Positions 43,865 to 53,521 of a stretch of 64,000 nucleotides of DNA are shown here, one piece after another. A model generated the notes under the pieces. The model saw nothing but the letters and a program-made list of their open reading frames with translations. It did not search any database and was not told the DNA's origin. Position 1 is the stretch's first letter. Every line of letters starts with the position of its first letter. Source of the stretch: Brevundimonas fluminis (GTDB lineage: Bacteria > Pseudomonadota > Alphaproteobacteria > Caulobacterales > Caulobacteraceae); contig NZ_RQWJ01000005.1 in assembly GCF_003934285.1 (NCBI RefSeq), positions 62,001 to 126,000 on the forward strand. Direction: 5' to 3'. A program made the translations under genes and the position numbers.

Positions 43865-45694
43865 ATGTCTCGTCTTCTGCGCACCGCCACGCCCGCGGCG
43901 CTGGCCGTCGCCGCCGTTTGCGGTCTGGCCTCGGCCGCCTCGGCCCAGAGCTATGGCCGTCTGGTCGTCTTCGGCGACAGCCTGAGCGACAACGGCAACC
44001 TGTACGCCGCCAGCTTCAACACCCAGCCGCCCGCCGCCTTCTACTTCAACGGCCGCTTCTCCAACGGGCCGGTGTTCACCGAGCTGCTGGGCTTCAACGC
44101 CGGCGTTTCCGCGACCGGCGCGCCGGTGACGGGCAGCATCAACTACGCCTACGGCGGCGCGCGCACCGACGCCTCAGCCTTCCCGCCCGGCATGCGCAAT
44201 CAGCTGCTGGCCTACACCGGGGCCGGCGGCACCTTCGGCGCCAACGACCTGGTCAGCATCCTGGGCGGCGCGAACAACATCTTCCAGGGAATCGGACCGG
44301 CGGTGCTGTCCGGCACGCCGCAGCCGTTCATGCAGAACGTCGCCACCCTGGCGGCGGCGGACGTGAACTTCATCGTCAACAACGTGGCCACGGCCGGGGC
44401 CGGCACCATTCTGGTGACCAACCTGCCCAAGCTCAGCCTGACGCCGCAGTTCCGCTCCGGGCCCAACCTCGCGGCCGCGCCGCTGGCTGACTTCGCCGTG
44501 ACGACCTTCAACGGGGCCCTCTCCACCGGGCTGTTCACCACGGCCGCGGCCCGTCCGGGCACCAACATCATCCTGATGGACATCTACAAGATCGGCGACG
44601 TCATCGCCGGCAGCCCCGGCAGCTTCGGCTTCACCAACGTGGTCGACGCCTGCTTCAACCAGACGACGCTGACGGTCTGCTCCTCGCCCAACACCTATTT
44701 CTACTGGGACGGAGTGCACCCGACGGCGGCGGGCCACGCCCTGCTGGCGACGCTGGCCGAGGACTATCTCTACTACGGCGACGCCGGCGCGAAGACGGCG
44801 CTGCAGGGCGAGACGGCCATGCGGTTCCGTGAGGACATGCTGGACGCCTCGTCCGAGGGCCTGTCCGGCTCGCGCGGCTGGGAGGCCGGCGCCGGCCTGA
44901 CCTTCGGCGCGCTCTACGATTCGAGCGAGTTCGACGCCCGTGGCCTTGTGCCATCGGCGGATTCGCAAGGCTGGGGCGCGCGCGGCGGCCTGGTCTGGAG
45001 CCCGTCGGAAACGTGGCGCGCCTCGCTGTCCGCCTCGTTCCGCAACGCCGAGGTGACGTCGCCCGGCCAGACGTTCGACGTCGAATCGTATGCGGTGGAC
45101 GTGGCCCTGGGCTGGCGGTCGGGCGACGTCTTCGCCAACGTCGCCGCCGGCGCGGGGGTGGACGACTATGAGAACATCACCCGGCAGACGACGCTCGCAC
45201 CCATCGTCCACACGGGCGAGACCCGGGGGTCGAGCGTGGGCGCCCGCGCCCAGGCCGGCTTCTGGTTCGGGGGCGACGACTTCCGCATCTCGCCGCGCGC
45301 CGCCATCACCTGGACCTCGAGCGAGGTCGAGGGCTACTTCGAGCAGGGCGTGGCGGCGCAGTACCGCTACGAGGACCGCACGGTCACCGCGACCACGGCC
45401 GAGGCGACGATCCGGGCCGAGACCCACAAGGGCGGCACGACCATCTTCCTGGAAGGCGGCTATCGCGACGACCTCGACGACGGGTCGGACGCGGTCGGCA
45501 CCTCGATCGCCGGCAGCCCCTCGCAAGTGCTGTATCGCGACGTCGAGGGTCCGTTCGGCGGTCACATGATCGCCGCCGCGGGCATCGAGGGCGACTGGGC
45601 CGGAATGAAGGTCGCCTTCGGCTATCGTGGCCGCTTCGGCGAGCACGCCGACAGCCATCAGGGCGGAATCCAGTTCACCATCCCGCTGCCCTGA
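43865..45694 (+). CDS. autotransporter with GDSL esterase passenger
   Basis: The 609-residue precursor has a signal peptide (AALAVAAVCGLASAASAQ), then an SGNH/GDSL hydrolase domain. VFGDSLSDNGN holds nucleophile Ser39, GGARTDA and GGANNIFQ carry the block II and III residues, and YWDGVHPTAAGH carries the Asp-His dyad. Residues about 330-609 are an autotransporter beta-barrel with alternating aromatic and charged strands, ending with Phe/Leu-rich IQFTIPLP. This is the EstA/ApeE arrangement, in which the esterase is displayed on the outer membrane. GGGAGGATC before the ATG fixes the start, and a terminator follows. Confidence 0.92.
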   Translation: MSRLLRTATPAALAVAAVCGLASAASAQSYGRLVVFGDSLSDNGNLYAASFNTQPPAAFYFNGRFSNGPVFTELLGFNAGVSATGAPVTGSINYAYGGARTDASAFPPGMRNQLLAYTGAGGTFGANDLVSILGGANNIFQGIGPAVLSGTPQPFMQNVATLAAADVNFIVNNVATAGAGTILVTNLPKLSLTPQFRSGPNLAAAPLADFAVTTFNGALSTGLFTTAAARPGTNIILMDIYKIGDVIAGSPGSFGFTNVVDACFNQTTLTVCSSPNTYFYWDGVHPTAAGHALLATLAEDYLYYGDAGAKTALQGETAMRFREDMLDASSEGLSGSRGWEAGAGLTFGALYDSSEFDARGLVPSADSQGWGARGGLVWSPSETWRASLSASFRNAEVTSPGQTFDVESYAVDVALGWRSGDVFANVAAGAGVDDYENITRQTTLAPIVHTGETRGSSVGARAQAGFWFGGDDFRISPRAAITWTSSEVEGYFEQGVAAQYRYEDRTVTATTAEATIRAETHKGGTTIFLEGGYRDDLDDGSDAVGTSIAGSPSQVLYRDVEGPFGGHMIAAAGIEGDWAGMKVAFGYRGRFGEHADSHQGGIQFTIPLP

Positions 45695-45714
45695 CGACTT
45701 CGTGATCTCCCGGG

Positions 45715-45746
45715 AAAGGGCGCGGGCACGGGGTCCGCGCCCTTTT
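45715..45746 (+). terminator. rho-independent terminator after the autotransporter gene
   Basis: AAAGGGCGCGG and CCGCGCCCTTT form a perfect 11-bp stem around a 9-nt loop, ending in TTTT. It lies 20 nt after the stop codon at 45694. Confidence 0.9.
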
Positions 45747-45899
45747 CTCATGCCGGGTTCCATGGGTGCGACCGTCCGCCGCGCCCCGTGCCTCATTGTC
45801 GTCTCCCCACCCCCTATAACGACGGTTTCATCCGCGCCGGACCCGAGCGTCCGCCGCCCCCAGTTCGACGAACGCCACCGACAGGGAGACGCCGCACGC

Positions 45900-46514
45900 A
45901 TGCGACGCCTTATGCCGACCGTCCGCCGCATTCTGATCCACACGGGTCAGGCCGCCGCTCTCGCCACCACCGCCGTGCTCGCCATGGCCGCCGCCCCCAA
46001 CGCCGATCCCGACCCCGGGGTGGTCGAGGCCTCCGCCACGCCCGCCGCCGTGCCGGTGGTCGCCGTCGCCGAGCCCGCCGGGCCCGTGATGCGCGAAATC
46101 ATGTTCCATGAGCCCGTGAAGGGCTTCGCCATCAACTCCCGCTACGGCACGCGCCATCTGCCCGGAGAGGCCGCTGCCCGGGCGCACAAGGGAGTCGACT
46201 TCGCCGCGCCGACCGGCACGGGCGTCTTCGTCGCCGCCGAGGGCACGGTGCTGCGAACCGGCTATCAGCCGACCGGCTTCGGCCGCTTCGTCGAGGTGCG
46301 CCACCCCAACGGCATGACGAGCCTCTACGCCCACCTGAGCCGCGTGGACGTGCGTTCGGGTCAGCAGCTGTACTCGGGCGAACGCGTCGGTCTGGTCGGT
46401 TCGACCGGCTATTCGACGGGCCCGCACCTGCACTTCGAGATCCGTCGGAACGGCGCGCACGTCGATCCCAGCCGCATCATCGGCCGGACGTTCGACGTCG
46501 TCGTCGAGGGCTGA
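45900..46514 (+). CDS. M23 family metallopeptidase
   Basis: The 204-residue precursor has a signal or anchor segment (GQAAALATTAVLAMAAAP, about 18-35) and a LytM/M23 domain at about 75-200. The zinc motifs are HKGVDFAAPTGTG (H-x3-D) and GPHLHFEIR (H-x-H), and YAHL lies between them. It probably cleaves peptidoglycan crosslinks at the periplasmic side, or regulates amidases if the fold is degenerate, but all zinc residues are intact. The ATG at 45900 has AGGGAGA 11 nt upstream. It is convergent with the next gene. Confidence 0.92.
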   Translation: MRRLMPTVRRILIHTGQAAALATTAVLAMAAAPNADPDPGVVEASATPAAVPVVAVAEPAGPVMREIMFHEPVKGFAINSRYGTRHLPGEAAARAHKGVDFAAPTGTGVFVAAEGTVLRTGYQPTGFGRFVEVRHPNGMTSLYAHLSRVDVRSGQQLYSGERVGLVGSTGYSTGPHLHFEIRRNGAHVDPSRIIGRTFDVVVEG

Positions 46515-46913
46515 TCAGGCCTTCTTCGTCGTCACCTGCCCGCTGAGCCAGGCGCCGGCCAGAATGGTCAGGATGCAGGCCGCGGGGAACCACGTCGGGT
46601 GCCAGAGCGTGCTGATGTTCAGGAAGGTGCCGACCAGCAGCAGGCCCGCCGGAACCCAGGCGTGCCACCCGCGGCCCTTAGCGACCAACGAAGCGATCCA
46701 GCCGCCGGCGAAGGCGGCGAGGCCGTAGCCGAGGACGATCACGGCGAACTTCCACGCCGGCATGGCGCGCATGAACGCGGTCACGGCGGCCGCGTCGTTC
46801 CAGTTCATTCCAGTCGGCGGCGGGTCGATCATGTGGGTCAGCGCCTGCCACGCCATGACCACCGCGACGGCCACGACCGCGCCGACGACGGCGGCGAGAC
46901 TCTTTTGAAGCAT
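46515..46913 (-). CDS. hypothetical four-helix membrane protein
   Basis: The 132-residue protein has about four transmembrane helices: SLAAVVGAVVAVAVVMAW at the N-terminus, AVIVLGYGLAAFAGGWIASL, WVPAGLLLVGTFLN and WFPAACILTILAGAWLSG. WNDAAAVTAFMRAMPAWKF lies between the first two. I do not recognise the family. The ATG at 46913 follows no obvious ribosome-binding site. It is convergent with the M23 gene; the two stops are adjacent. Confidence 0.75.
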   Translation of the reverse strand: MLQKSLAAVVGAVVAVAVVMAWQALTHMIDPPPTGMNWNDAAAVTAFMRAMPAWKFAVIVLGYGLAAFAGGWIASLVAKGRGWHAWVPAGLLLVGTFLNISTLWHPTWFPAACILTILAGAWLSGQVTTKKA

Positions 46914-47072
46914 GTGCGGCCCCTCCCCGGCCGCCCGCACCATCGGATCACGCGCGCCCGCGGTCAATCCGCCGAAGATGACGGGGAATTCACGAACGGG
47001 ACGCCGGCCGCGGTTGTCAAACGTCCTTTACACCCCTAGCCTTGATCCGAGGCAGACTTCAGGGGCGACGAC

Positions 47073-48038
47073 ATGGCGGCGGCACTCACGCTTGACGGCA
47101 TCGGCAAGCGCTACGGCGAGTTCCAGGCGGTGCGCGATCTCAGCTTTTCGGTCGAGAGGGGCACGATCTGCGGCTTTCTGGGGCCGAACGGGGCGGGCAA
47201 GACGTCGACCCTGCGGATGATCCTGGGCCTGCAGCCGCAGACGGAGGGTCGGCTCGAGATTCTGGGCGCGCCCGACGGTCGCAAGGTGCGGGACCGCATC
47301 GGCTTCCTTCCCGAAGAGCGCGGGCTCTACAAGAAGATGACTCCCATCGACGCGATCGCCTTCTTCGGCGCGTTGAAGGGACTGCCGACGGGCGAGGGCA
47401 AGCGGCGCGCGCGGGCGATGTTGAAGGATCAGGGGCTGGAGCACGCCCAGACCAAGAAGATGAAGGAGCTGTCCAAGGGCATGGCCCAGAAGGTGCAGCT
47501 GATCGCCTCGGTCGTGCACGGTCCCGAGTTCGTGATCCTGGACGAGCCGTTCTCCGGTCTGGACCCGGTCAACCAGCAGGGGCTGGAGGCCATGATCCGC
47601 GGGCTGGCGGCGAACGGATCGACCGTCCTGTTTTCGACCCATGTGATGCAGCACGCCGAGCGGCTGTGCGACAAGGTCGTGCTGCTGGCGCGCGGCCGTA
47701 AGGCCTTCGAGGGCACGGTCGACGAGGCCAAGGCGACGACGCGTCGCTTCCTGGAGCTGGAGGGCGAGATCGCGGAGGACGCGGCGAAGGCCCTGCCCGG
47801 CGTGGTCGCGGTGGAGACCCTGCGCACAGAGGGCGCGGTCCGCGTGCTGAAGGCGCAGTTGGCGCCCGGAGGGCGCGGGCAGGACGCGTTGAAGGCCGCC
47901 TTTCTGGGCGGGCTGGACGTGCGCCGCTTCGAACTGCGCGAGCCGACGCTGCACGACGCCTTCATCGGCCTGACCGGCGACGACCCGGATCAGGACCAGA
48001 CCGTCCGCCGCGAGACCGTTTCGGAGGCCGCCCGATGA
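47073..48038 (+). CDS. NatA-like ABC transporter ATP-binding protein
   Basis: The 321-residue ATPase has Walker A GPNGAGKTSTL, signature LSKGMAQKVQL, Walker B FVILDEPFSGLDP and the H-loop FSTHVMQHAE. A DUF4162-type C-terminal domain follows (ALPGVVAVETLR), ending DAFIGLTGDD. It overlaps the permease start by 4 bp. The pair resembles NatAB and other ABC-2 exporters of ions, drugs or lipids. Substrate unknown. The region between this and the divergent membrane-protein gene is 159 bp and contains no obvious regulator site. Confidence 0.95.
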   Translation: MAAALTLDGIGKRYGEFQAVRDLSFSVERGTICGFLGPNGAGKTSTLRMILGLQPQTEGRLEILGAPDGRKVRDRIGFLPEERGLYKKMTPIDAIAFFGALKGLPTGEGKRRARAMLKDQGLEHAQTKKMKELSKGMAQKVQLIASVVHGPEFVILDEPFSGLDPVNQQGLEAMIRGLAANGSTVLFSTHVMQHAERLCDKVVLLARGRKAFEGTVDEAKATTRRFLELEGEIAEDAAKALPGVVAVETLRTEGAVRVLKAQLAPGGRGQDALKAAFLGGLDVRRFELREPTLHDAFIGLTGDDPDQDQTVRRETVSEAAR

Positions 48039-49444
48039 ACCGCACCCTGCTGATCGCCCGTCGGGAGTTCGCCGCCTACGCCAAGACCGTGGGCTTCTGG
48101 CTGTCTCTGCTGGCGTTTCCCATGTTCGCCGTGCTGGGCGGCGCCATCCCCATCCTGATGCGGACCTCGGAGCCGGTGCGGGCCGTCGTCCTGGTGGAGG
48201 AAGGTCCCGGGGCCCAGGGGCTGGCCGGATCGGTCCGCGACGCCCTGCGCGCCGACGCCGAACGCCGCGCCGAGAACGCCCGCCGGGCGCAGGAGCAGGC
48301 GGCCAAAGCCACCGGCATGCCCAAGGAGGCTGTCGCCGCCGCCGAGAAACAGGGCGGCGGGCTGAGCGCCTCGCTGAACCGTCAGCGCCTGCGCATCGTC
48401 GACACCCCGGCCGCCCTGGCCTCGGCCGCCCCCGGCGAGGCCCAAACCGAGGCGGCGCGGGACCTGCTGACGGCCGACGTCGAACGCGACCAGCGCATCG
48501 ACTCGATCGTCTTCCTGACCCGCGACGCGACCGGCAAGCCGTCTGCCCGCGTCTGGACCCGACGCGCCACGGACGACACGGTGGAGGACTTCGTCCGCGA
48601 CGCGCTGAAGACCACCAACCGCCGCGAGGTGTTCGAGGGCGCGGGCATCGACGGTGCGGTCGTAACCGACACCGAACGGTTCCGGCCCGAGGTGACGGCC
48701 TTCTCGCCGCAGTCGGTCAGCGGCGGCGAGGTGTCGTTCCGCGACCGTCTGCCGACCATCATCGGCCTGGCCTCGGCCTTCATCCTGTGGTCGCTGATCA
48801 TCACGGGCGCCTCGATCCTGCTGAACAGCGTCATGGAGGAGAAGTCGAACAAGATTCTCGAGGTGCTGCTTTCCTCCGCCTCGGCCACCGAGATTCTGAC
48901 CGGGAAGGTGCTGGGCGTCGCCTTGCTGACGCTGACGGTCATGCTGGTCTGGGTGGGCATCGGCGCGGCGGGCCTGATCGGGACGCGGCCGGACTGGGCC
49001 GCGGACGTGGCTTCGGTGATCACCGAAGGAGGCATGATCTGGTACTTCGTCGCCTACGCCGTCGGGGGCTATCTGATGTACGCGGTGCTGTTCGCCGCCA
49101 TCGGCGCCTTCTGCGAGACGCCGCGCGACGCCCAGACGCTGATGGGGCCGATCATGATGATCCTGGTGATCCCCATCATCGTCGTGCAGATGGCGCTGCG
49201 CACGCCCGACGCGCCGCTGGTGAAGATCATGTCGTGGATCCCCTTCTTCACTCCCTTCCTGATGCCCGCGCGCGCGCCGGCCGATCCGCCGCCGGTGGAG
49301 GTGTTCGGCACCATGGCCGGCATGTTCGCGACGGCGCTGCTGATGGTCTGGATCGCCGGCCGCGCCTTCCGGGCGGGCGCCCTTTCGGACGTGAAGCTGA
49401 GCTGGAAGACCTTCGGCCACGCCATCCGCTCGGGCGGGCGCTGA
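48035..49444 (+). CDS. NatB-like ABC-2 type permease
   Basis: The 469-residue permease has one N-terminal helix (GFWLSLLAFPMFAVLGGAIPIL), then a long extracytoplasmic domain (about 50-240) and a C-terminal block of five helices. NSVMEEKSNKILEVLLSSAS is the typical EEK coupling motif, followed by KVLGVALLTLTVMLVWVGIG. This is the NatB/YhaP class. The ATG overlaps the ATPase stop. It probably works with the ATPase just upstream. Confidence 0.93.
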   Translation: MNRTLLIARREFAAYAKTVGFWLSLLAFPMFAVLGGAIPILMRTSEPVRAVVLVEEGPGAQGLAGSVRDALRADAERRAENARRAQEQAAKATGMPKEAVAAAEKQGGGLSASLNRQRLRIVDTPAALASAAPGEAQTEAARDLLTADVERDQRIDSIVFLTRDATGKPSARVWTRRATDDTVEDFVRDALKTTNRREVFEGAGIDGAVVTDTERFRPEVTAFSPQSVSGGEVSFRDRLPTIIGLASAFILWSLIITGASILLNSVMEEKSNKILEVLLSSASATEILTGKVLGVALLTLTVMLVWVGIGAAGLIGTRPDWAADVASVITEGGMIWYFVAYAVGGYLMYAVLFAAIGAFCETPRDAQTLMGPIMMILVIPIIVVQMALRTPDAPLVKIMSWIPFFTPFLMPARAPADPPPVEVFGTMAGMFATALLMVWIAGRAFRAGALSDVKLSWKTFGHAIRSGGR

Positions 49445-49448
49445 AGTC

Positions 49449-50027
49449 GTGACGGCGGGTCGGTGCGCCTGGTGCGGGACCGACCCGCTGTACGTCGCCT
49501 ATCACGACGAGGAGTGGGGCGTGCCCGAGCGCGATCCGCGCGCCCTGTGGGAGAAGCTCGTGCTGGACGGGATGCAGGCCGGGCTGGCCTGGATCACGAT
49601 CCTGAGGAAGCGCGAGGGCATCCGGGACGCGTTCGATCAGTTCGATCCGGACGCGGTGGCCGCCTATGACGAGGCGGACGTGGAGCGCCTGCTGGCCGAT
49701 CCGCGCATCATCCGGTCGCGCGCCAAGATCCGGATGGCGATCGACGGCGCCCGCATATGGGTGCGCATGCGGGACGAAGGCGAGGACTTCTCCGGCTGGC
49801 TGTGGAGCTTCGTCGGCGGCGAGCCGATCCAGCGCTCAACGGGGCTGGACGGCCACCTGACGCAATCCCCGGAGTCCGTCGCCATGGCCAAGGCGCTGAA
49901 GGCGCGCGGCTTCAAATTCTGCGGCCCGGTGATCGTCTACGCCTTCATGCAGGCCACAGGCATGGTCAACGATCACGTCGACGGCTGCTTCCGGCAGGCC
50001 GAGGTCCGTGGCATGTCGGGGGCATGA
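49449..50027 (+). CDS. tag: DNA-3-methyladenine glycosylase I
   Basis: Tag removes 3-methyladenine from alkylated DNA. The 192-residue protein has the zinc-binding Cys in [24 protein letters not shown], then [25 protein letters not shown] and [26 protein letters not shown], with the second Cys and the His ligand. A GTG at 49449 starts the family sequence. rnhB overlaps the stop by 4 bp. Another alkylation-repair gene, alkB, lies about 4 kb away. Confidence 0.96.
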   Translation: MTAGRCAWCGTDPLYVAYHDEEWGVPERDPRALWEKLVLDGMQAGLAWITILRKREGIRDAFDQFDPDAVAAYDEADVERLLADPRIIRSRAKIRMAIDGARIWVRMRDEGEDFSGWLWSFVGGEPIQRSTGLDGHLTQSPESVAMAKALKARGFKFCGPVIVYAFMQATGMVNDHVDGCFRQAEVRGMSGA

Positions 50028-50659
50028 CGGCCGCCCGCCCGAGACCGATTCCCACCCTGACGCTGGAGAAGACGCTGGCGAAAGCCGTCGGCGGCCTGAT
50101 CTGCGGCGTCGACGAGGCGGGGCGCGGACCGTGGGCGGGGCCGGTGTCGGCGGCGGCGGTGATCCTCAACCCGCGCCGGGTGCCGAAGGGCATAGACGAC
50201 TCCAAGGTCCTGACCGCCGCGCGGCGCGAGGAGCTGGAGGTCGAAATCAAGGCCAGGGCGGTCGCGTGGGGCGTCGGTTTCGCCTCCGTCGACGAGATCG
50301 CCGAACTGAACATCCTGCACGCGACCGGACTGGCCATGTGCCGGGCGATCGAGGCGCTGTCGGCGCAACCTGCCGCCGCTCTGGTCGACGGCAACTATCG
50401 CTTCAAGCTGCCCTGCGAGGTCCAGACGGTCGTCGGCGGCGACGGCCTGTCGCTGTCGATCGCCGCGGCGTCGATTCTGGCCAAGACGGCGCGGGACCGG
50501 CTGATGATCCAGCTGGACGCGGAGTTCCCCGGCTACGGCTTCGCCAGTCACAAGGGCTACAACGCGCCCATCCATCAGGCGGCGCTGAGGGAACTGGGCC
50601 CCTGCCCCGCGCACCGTCGCGGCTGGTCGCCGATCCGGGCCCTGCTGGAAAACGCCTAG
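50024..50659 (+). CDS. rnhB: ribonuclease HII
   Basis: RNase HII removes ribonucleotides from DNA. The 211-residue protein has the catalytic [19 protein letters not shown] at about 28-46 (DEAGRG), [11 protein letters not shown] and [24 protein letters not shown] and [14 protein letters not shown] follow. The ATG overlaps the tag stop (ATGA), so the two repair genes are probably co-translated. The end overlaps the convergent small gene by 4 bp. Confidence 0.96.
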   Translation: MTAARPRPIPTLTLEKTLAKAVGGLICGVDEAGRGPWAGPVSAAAVILNPRRVPKGIDDSKVLTAARREELEVEIKARAVAWGVGFASVDEIAELNILHATGLAMCRAIEALSAQPAAALVDGNYRFKLPCEVQTVVGGDGLSLSIAAASILAKTARDRLMIQLDAEFPGYGFASHKGYNAPIHQAALRELGPCPAHRRGWSPIRALLENA

Positions 50660-50913
50660 AGCCGGAAGGCCGCGCCCATCATCACGCCGAGGAAGGCGCT
50701 GAACGCGCCGCCCGTGGCGATCACGACCCAGCGCGGCAGGGCGCGCAGTTCGTCCATCACGGAGGGCATCTCGTAGCCGTCATTGGCGGTGACGTCGTGG
50801 AAGCGGCGGGCCTCGGGCGCCTTCCACGCCACCGCGTCGAAGGCGTCGGCGGCGCGGCCGTACATGCGATGGGCGTACTGGCGACGTTCGGGGGTCATCG
50901 TCATCTGGTCCAT
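50656..50913 (-). CDS. hypothetical protein with C-terminal membrane helix
   Basis: The 85-residue protein has a polar N-terminal half ([37 protein letters not shown]) and one C-terminal transmembrane helix ([22 protein letters not shown]). It is probably tail-anchored in the inner membrane. I do not recognise the family. Its stop overlaps rnhB. The methyltransferase gene lies 40 bp upstream on the same strand, so they may form one unit. Confidence 0.65.
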   Translation of the reverse strand: MDQMTMTPERRQYAHRMYGRAADAFDAVAWKAPEARRFHDVTANDGYEMPSVMDELRALPRWVVIATGGAFSAFLGVMMGAAFRL

Positions 50914-50953
50914 GACGCGGAAACGGAAGGATTCCGCGTCCGGTTCCGAACCG

Positions 50954-51982
50954 TCAAGCCGCGTCGGCCAGATCGACGCGGCGGTCGGTGACGACGAACA
51001 GGTGTTCGACGTTGCGCAGGCGTCCCACGGCGCCGACCTTGTGGCCCTGCGGATTGTGGATGCCGATCCGGGCGCCGACGTAGCGCGGGCGCTCGATCTC
51101 GACGACCTGCACCTGCCCCTTGGCCGACAACATCTCGGTCAGGTCGCTCCGGCTCAGATAGCCCTCGTCGTTGAAGCTGACGATCAGGTTCGGCGCCCGC
51201 AGCCGCTCGACCACGGTCGCCAGCGCGGGGCCGATGCCCGGACGGCTGTTGAAGGCGCTCTTGCGGGCCTTCACGTCGATCCGCTTGTTGGCGACGCCGT
51301 AGACCTCCGGCTTGTCCCAGCGGATCAGGCTCTCCCAGCAGTGATAGTTCGCCAGATAGCTGTGCTGGTTGTAGGGCGGGTCGAGGTAGACGAGGTCGGC
51401 CTCGACGTCCGCCGCCGCCTCGACGGCGTCCCTGCAGGTGGCCCGGCCGACGCCCGGCAGCAGGTCCGGCATCCGCAGCTGCAGCGGTTTCAACGCGCGC
51501 GGCGCCCAGCGCTTCATGTAGGCCATGTGCACCCCGGCGGTGCTGTCCACCCGGTCGGCCGCCTCCATGAGGGCCACCAGCGCGATGGCCTCCAGCTCCG
51601 GCTCGAGCGCCATCTGCGCGATCCGCTCGCGCATGGCGTCGATGCGGGCGCCGTTGTCGGGATGAAAGAAGCGGGCGTCCTCGCAGAAGGTGCGGGTGAA
51701 CCAGCCCGGCTCGGGCTTCACCGCCGCCAGTTCGGAAAGAGCCCGCTCGGCGGGGCCCAACCAACGGTCCCGGTCGGCCTGAACGTAGGCCGTGGCGAGT
51801 ACATGGGCGTAGGCGTTGTGATCGTTCGAATGGACCGCGAAGCCTTCGCGCTTCAGCGCGTGCCCCACGCGGGCCGAGCCGCTGAACAGGTCGCAGACGC
51901 GGCCTCCGTCGGGCAGGCGCCCCCGCACCGCATGAACGATGCGGTCCAGCAGCGCGCGCTTGGAGCCGAGGTATTTGATCAC
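50954..51982 (-). CDS. D12-class DNA adenine N6-methyltransferase, no restriction partner
   Basis: The 342-residue protein has D12 class features in the Dam order: IKYLGSKRALLDRI, the SAM-binding motif CDLFSGSARVGHALK (F-x-G-x-G-like) and YLDPPYNQHSY, the catalytic DPPY. The middle region (EAIALVALMEAADRVDSTAG) suits a target-recognition domain. GTG at 51982 gives the usual family start V-I-K-Y-L-G-S-K-R, with GAGGG upstream; an ATG-like extension to 52033 overlaps pyk. There is no adjacent restriction gene. It is distinct from CcrM, whose motif order differs. Its target sequence is unknown. Confidence 0.88.
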   Translation of the reverse strand: MIKYLGSKRALLDRIVHAVRGRLPDGGRVCDLFSGSARVGHALKREGFAVHSNDHNAYAHVLATAYVQADRDRWLGPAERALSELAAVKPEPGWFTRTFCEDARFFHPDNGARIDAMRERIAQMALEPELEAIALVALMEAADRVDSTAGVHMAYMKRWAPRALKPLQLRMPDLLPGVGRATCRDAVEAAADVEADLVYLDPPYNQHSYLANYHCWESLIRWDKPEVYGVANKRIDVKARKSAFNSRPGIGPALATVVERLRAPNLIVSFNDEGYLSRSDLTEMLSAKGQVQVVEIERPRYVGARIGIHNPQGHKVGAVGRLRNVEHLFVVTDRRVDLADAA

Positions 51983-52004
51983 GCGGAACCCTCGGGGCCC
52001 GCGG

Positions 52005-53438
52005 TCAGCGCTTGCCCTTCTTCGCCGGAGCATGGGCCAGGCGGAGCAGATTCGCAGCCCCCGGGGCGCCGAAGGGGGTGCCGGCCAGGATGAGGATGCG
52101 CTGGCCGGGCTGGGCGAGGCCGTACTCCATGGCGGCGGCCACGGCGTCGTCGGTGACCTCCTCCAGCGAGGACGGCTCCCGCCCCAGCCGAGACTCCAGC
52201 CCCCAGACCAGCGCCAGCCGACGCGCCGTCGACGCGTTGGGCGTCAGCGCCAGCACCGGTTGCAGCGGCCGCTCGCGCGCCATGCGCCGCGCGGTGCCGC
52301 CAAGGGTGGTGAACACCACGACGCAGGCGGTCGACTGGGCCTCGCCGGCCTTGCGCGCCGCAGCGACCAGGGCGTCGGCGTCGATGTCGTCCATGCCGGC
52401 GTGTTCGGCGTCCATCAGGCTGGGCCACATGGGGTCGCGCTCGACCCGCTCGATGATGCGGCTCATGACGCCGACGGACTCCAGAGGATAATCCCCCGAC
52501 GCCGTCTCGGCCGAAAGCATCAGGGCGTCGGCGCCCTCATAGGCCGCATTGGCGACGTCGGAGGCCTCGGCGCGCGTGGGCGCGGGCGCGGACGTCATCG
52601 ACTCGAGCATCTGGGTGGCGACGATCACCGGCACGCCGCGCTGGCGGGCGGCGCGGATGATCTGCTTCTGCGCGACCGGCACCTCCTCCGGCTCCAGCTC
52701 CACGCCCAGGTCGCCGCGCGCGACCATCACGCCGTCGCAGTAGTCGAGGATGGAATCGAGCTGGGCCAGAGCCTGCGGCTTCTCGATCTTGGCCAGACAG
52801 GCCGCCTTGCCGCCGACCAGCCGCTTCAGCTCGGCCATGTCCTCGGCCTTCTGCACGAAGCTGAGCGCCACCCAGTCGACGCCGATGCGCAGGGCGAAGG
52901 CCAGGTCCTCGCGGTCCTTGGGCGTCAGGGCCGAAACGGGGATGATCGCCTCGGGCACGGCCACGCCCTTGCGGTCCGACAGCTTCGAGCCGCTCTCGAC
53001 CTCGACGTCGGCCCAGTCGTCGGCGCGTTGGCCGACGCGCAGGCGCACCCGGCCGTCGTCGAGCAGAAGCAGCATGCCGGTGCGCAAAGCCCGGAAGATC
53101 TCCGGATGCGGCATCTGCACCCGCGTGGCGTCGCCGGGCGTGGCCTCGAGGTCGAAGCGCATCCGGTGGCCCGGCTTGATGTCGATCTCACCGTCCGCAA
53201 ACTTGCCCAGACGCAGTTTGGGCCCCTGCAGGTCGGCCAGAACCCCCAGCGGCCGCTTCAGCGCCATCTCGGCTCCCCGCACGGCCTTCAGCGCGGCGGC
53301 GTGATCCTCATGGCTGCCGTGGCTGAAGTTCAGGCGGAACACGTCCGCCCCGGCCTGGGCCAGCGCCTTGACCGTGCCCGGCGCACGGCTGGCGGGCCCC
53401 AGGGTCGCGACGATGCGGGCGCGGCGGGCTCTGTTCAT
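52005..53438 (-). CDS. pyk: pyruvate kinase
   Basis: Pyk converts phosphoenolpyruvate and ADP to pyruvate and ATP. The 477-residue protein begins MNRARRARIVATLGPAS at the ATG at 53438, whose next motif is FRLNFSHGSHEDH. LADLQGPKLRLG, then CLAKIEKPQAL with the catalytic Lys, MVARGDLGVEL and VATQMLESM are in place. The C-terminal allosteric domain is present. The methyltransferase gene follows 22 bp downstream, so it may be in the same transcript. Confidence 0.96.
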   Translation of the reverse strand: MNRARRARIVATLGPASRAPGTVKALAQAGADVFRLNFSHGSHEDHAAALKAVRGAEMALKRPLGVLADLQGPKLRLGKFADGEIDIKPGHRMRFDLEATPGDATRVQMPHPEIFRALRTGMLLLLDDGRVRLRVGQRADDWADVEVESGSKLSDRKGVAVPEAIIPVSALTPKDREDLAFALRIGVDWVALSFVQKAEDMAELKRLVGGKAACLAKIEKPQALAQLDSILDYCDGVMVARGDLGVELEPEEVPVAQKQIIRAARQRGVPVIVATQMLESMTSAPAPTRAEASDVANAAYEGADALMLSAETASGDYPLESVGVMSRIIERVERDPMWPSLMDAEHAGMDDIDADALVAAARKAGEAQSTACVVVFTTLGGTARRMARERPLQPVLALTPNASTARRLALVWGLESRLGREPSSLEEVTDDAVAAAMEYGLAQPGQRILILAGTPFGAPGAANLLRLAHAPAKKGKR

Positions 53439-53521
53439 TCGGCGGTCCTGAGTGACGTCACGCCCTGCATGCCGGGGAAAGCGCCGGCGGGCAAAGCCGG
53501 TTCGCGGCCGGAAACACGAAG

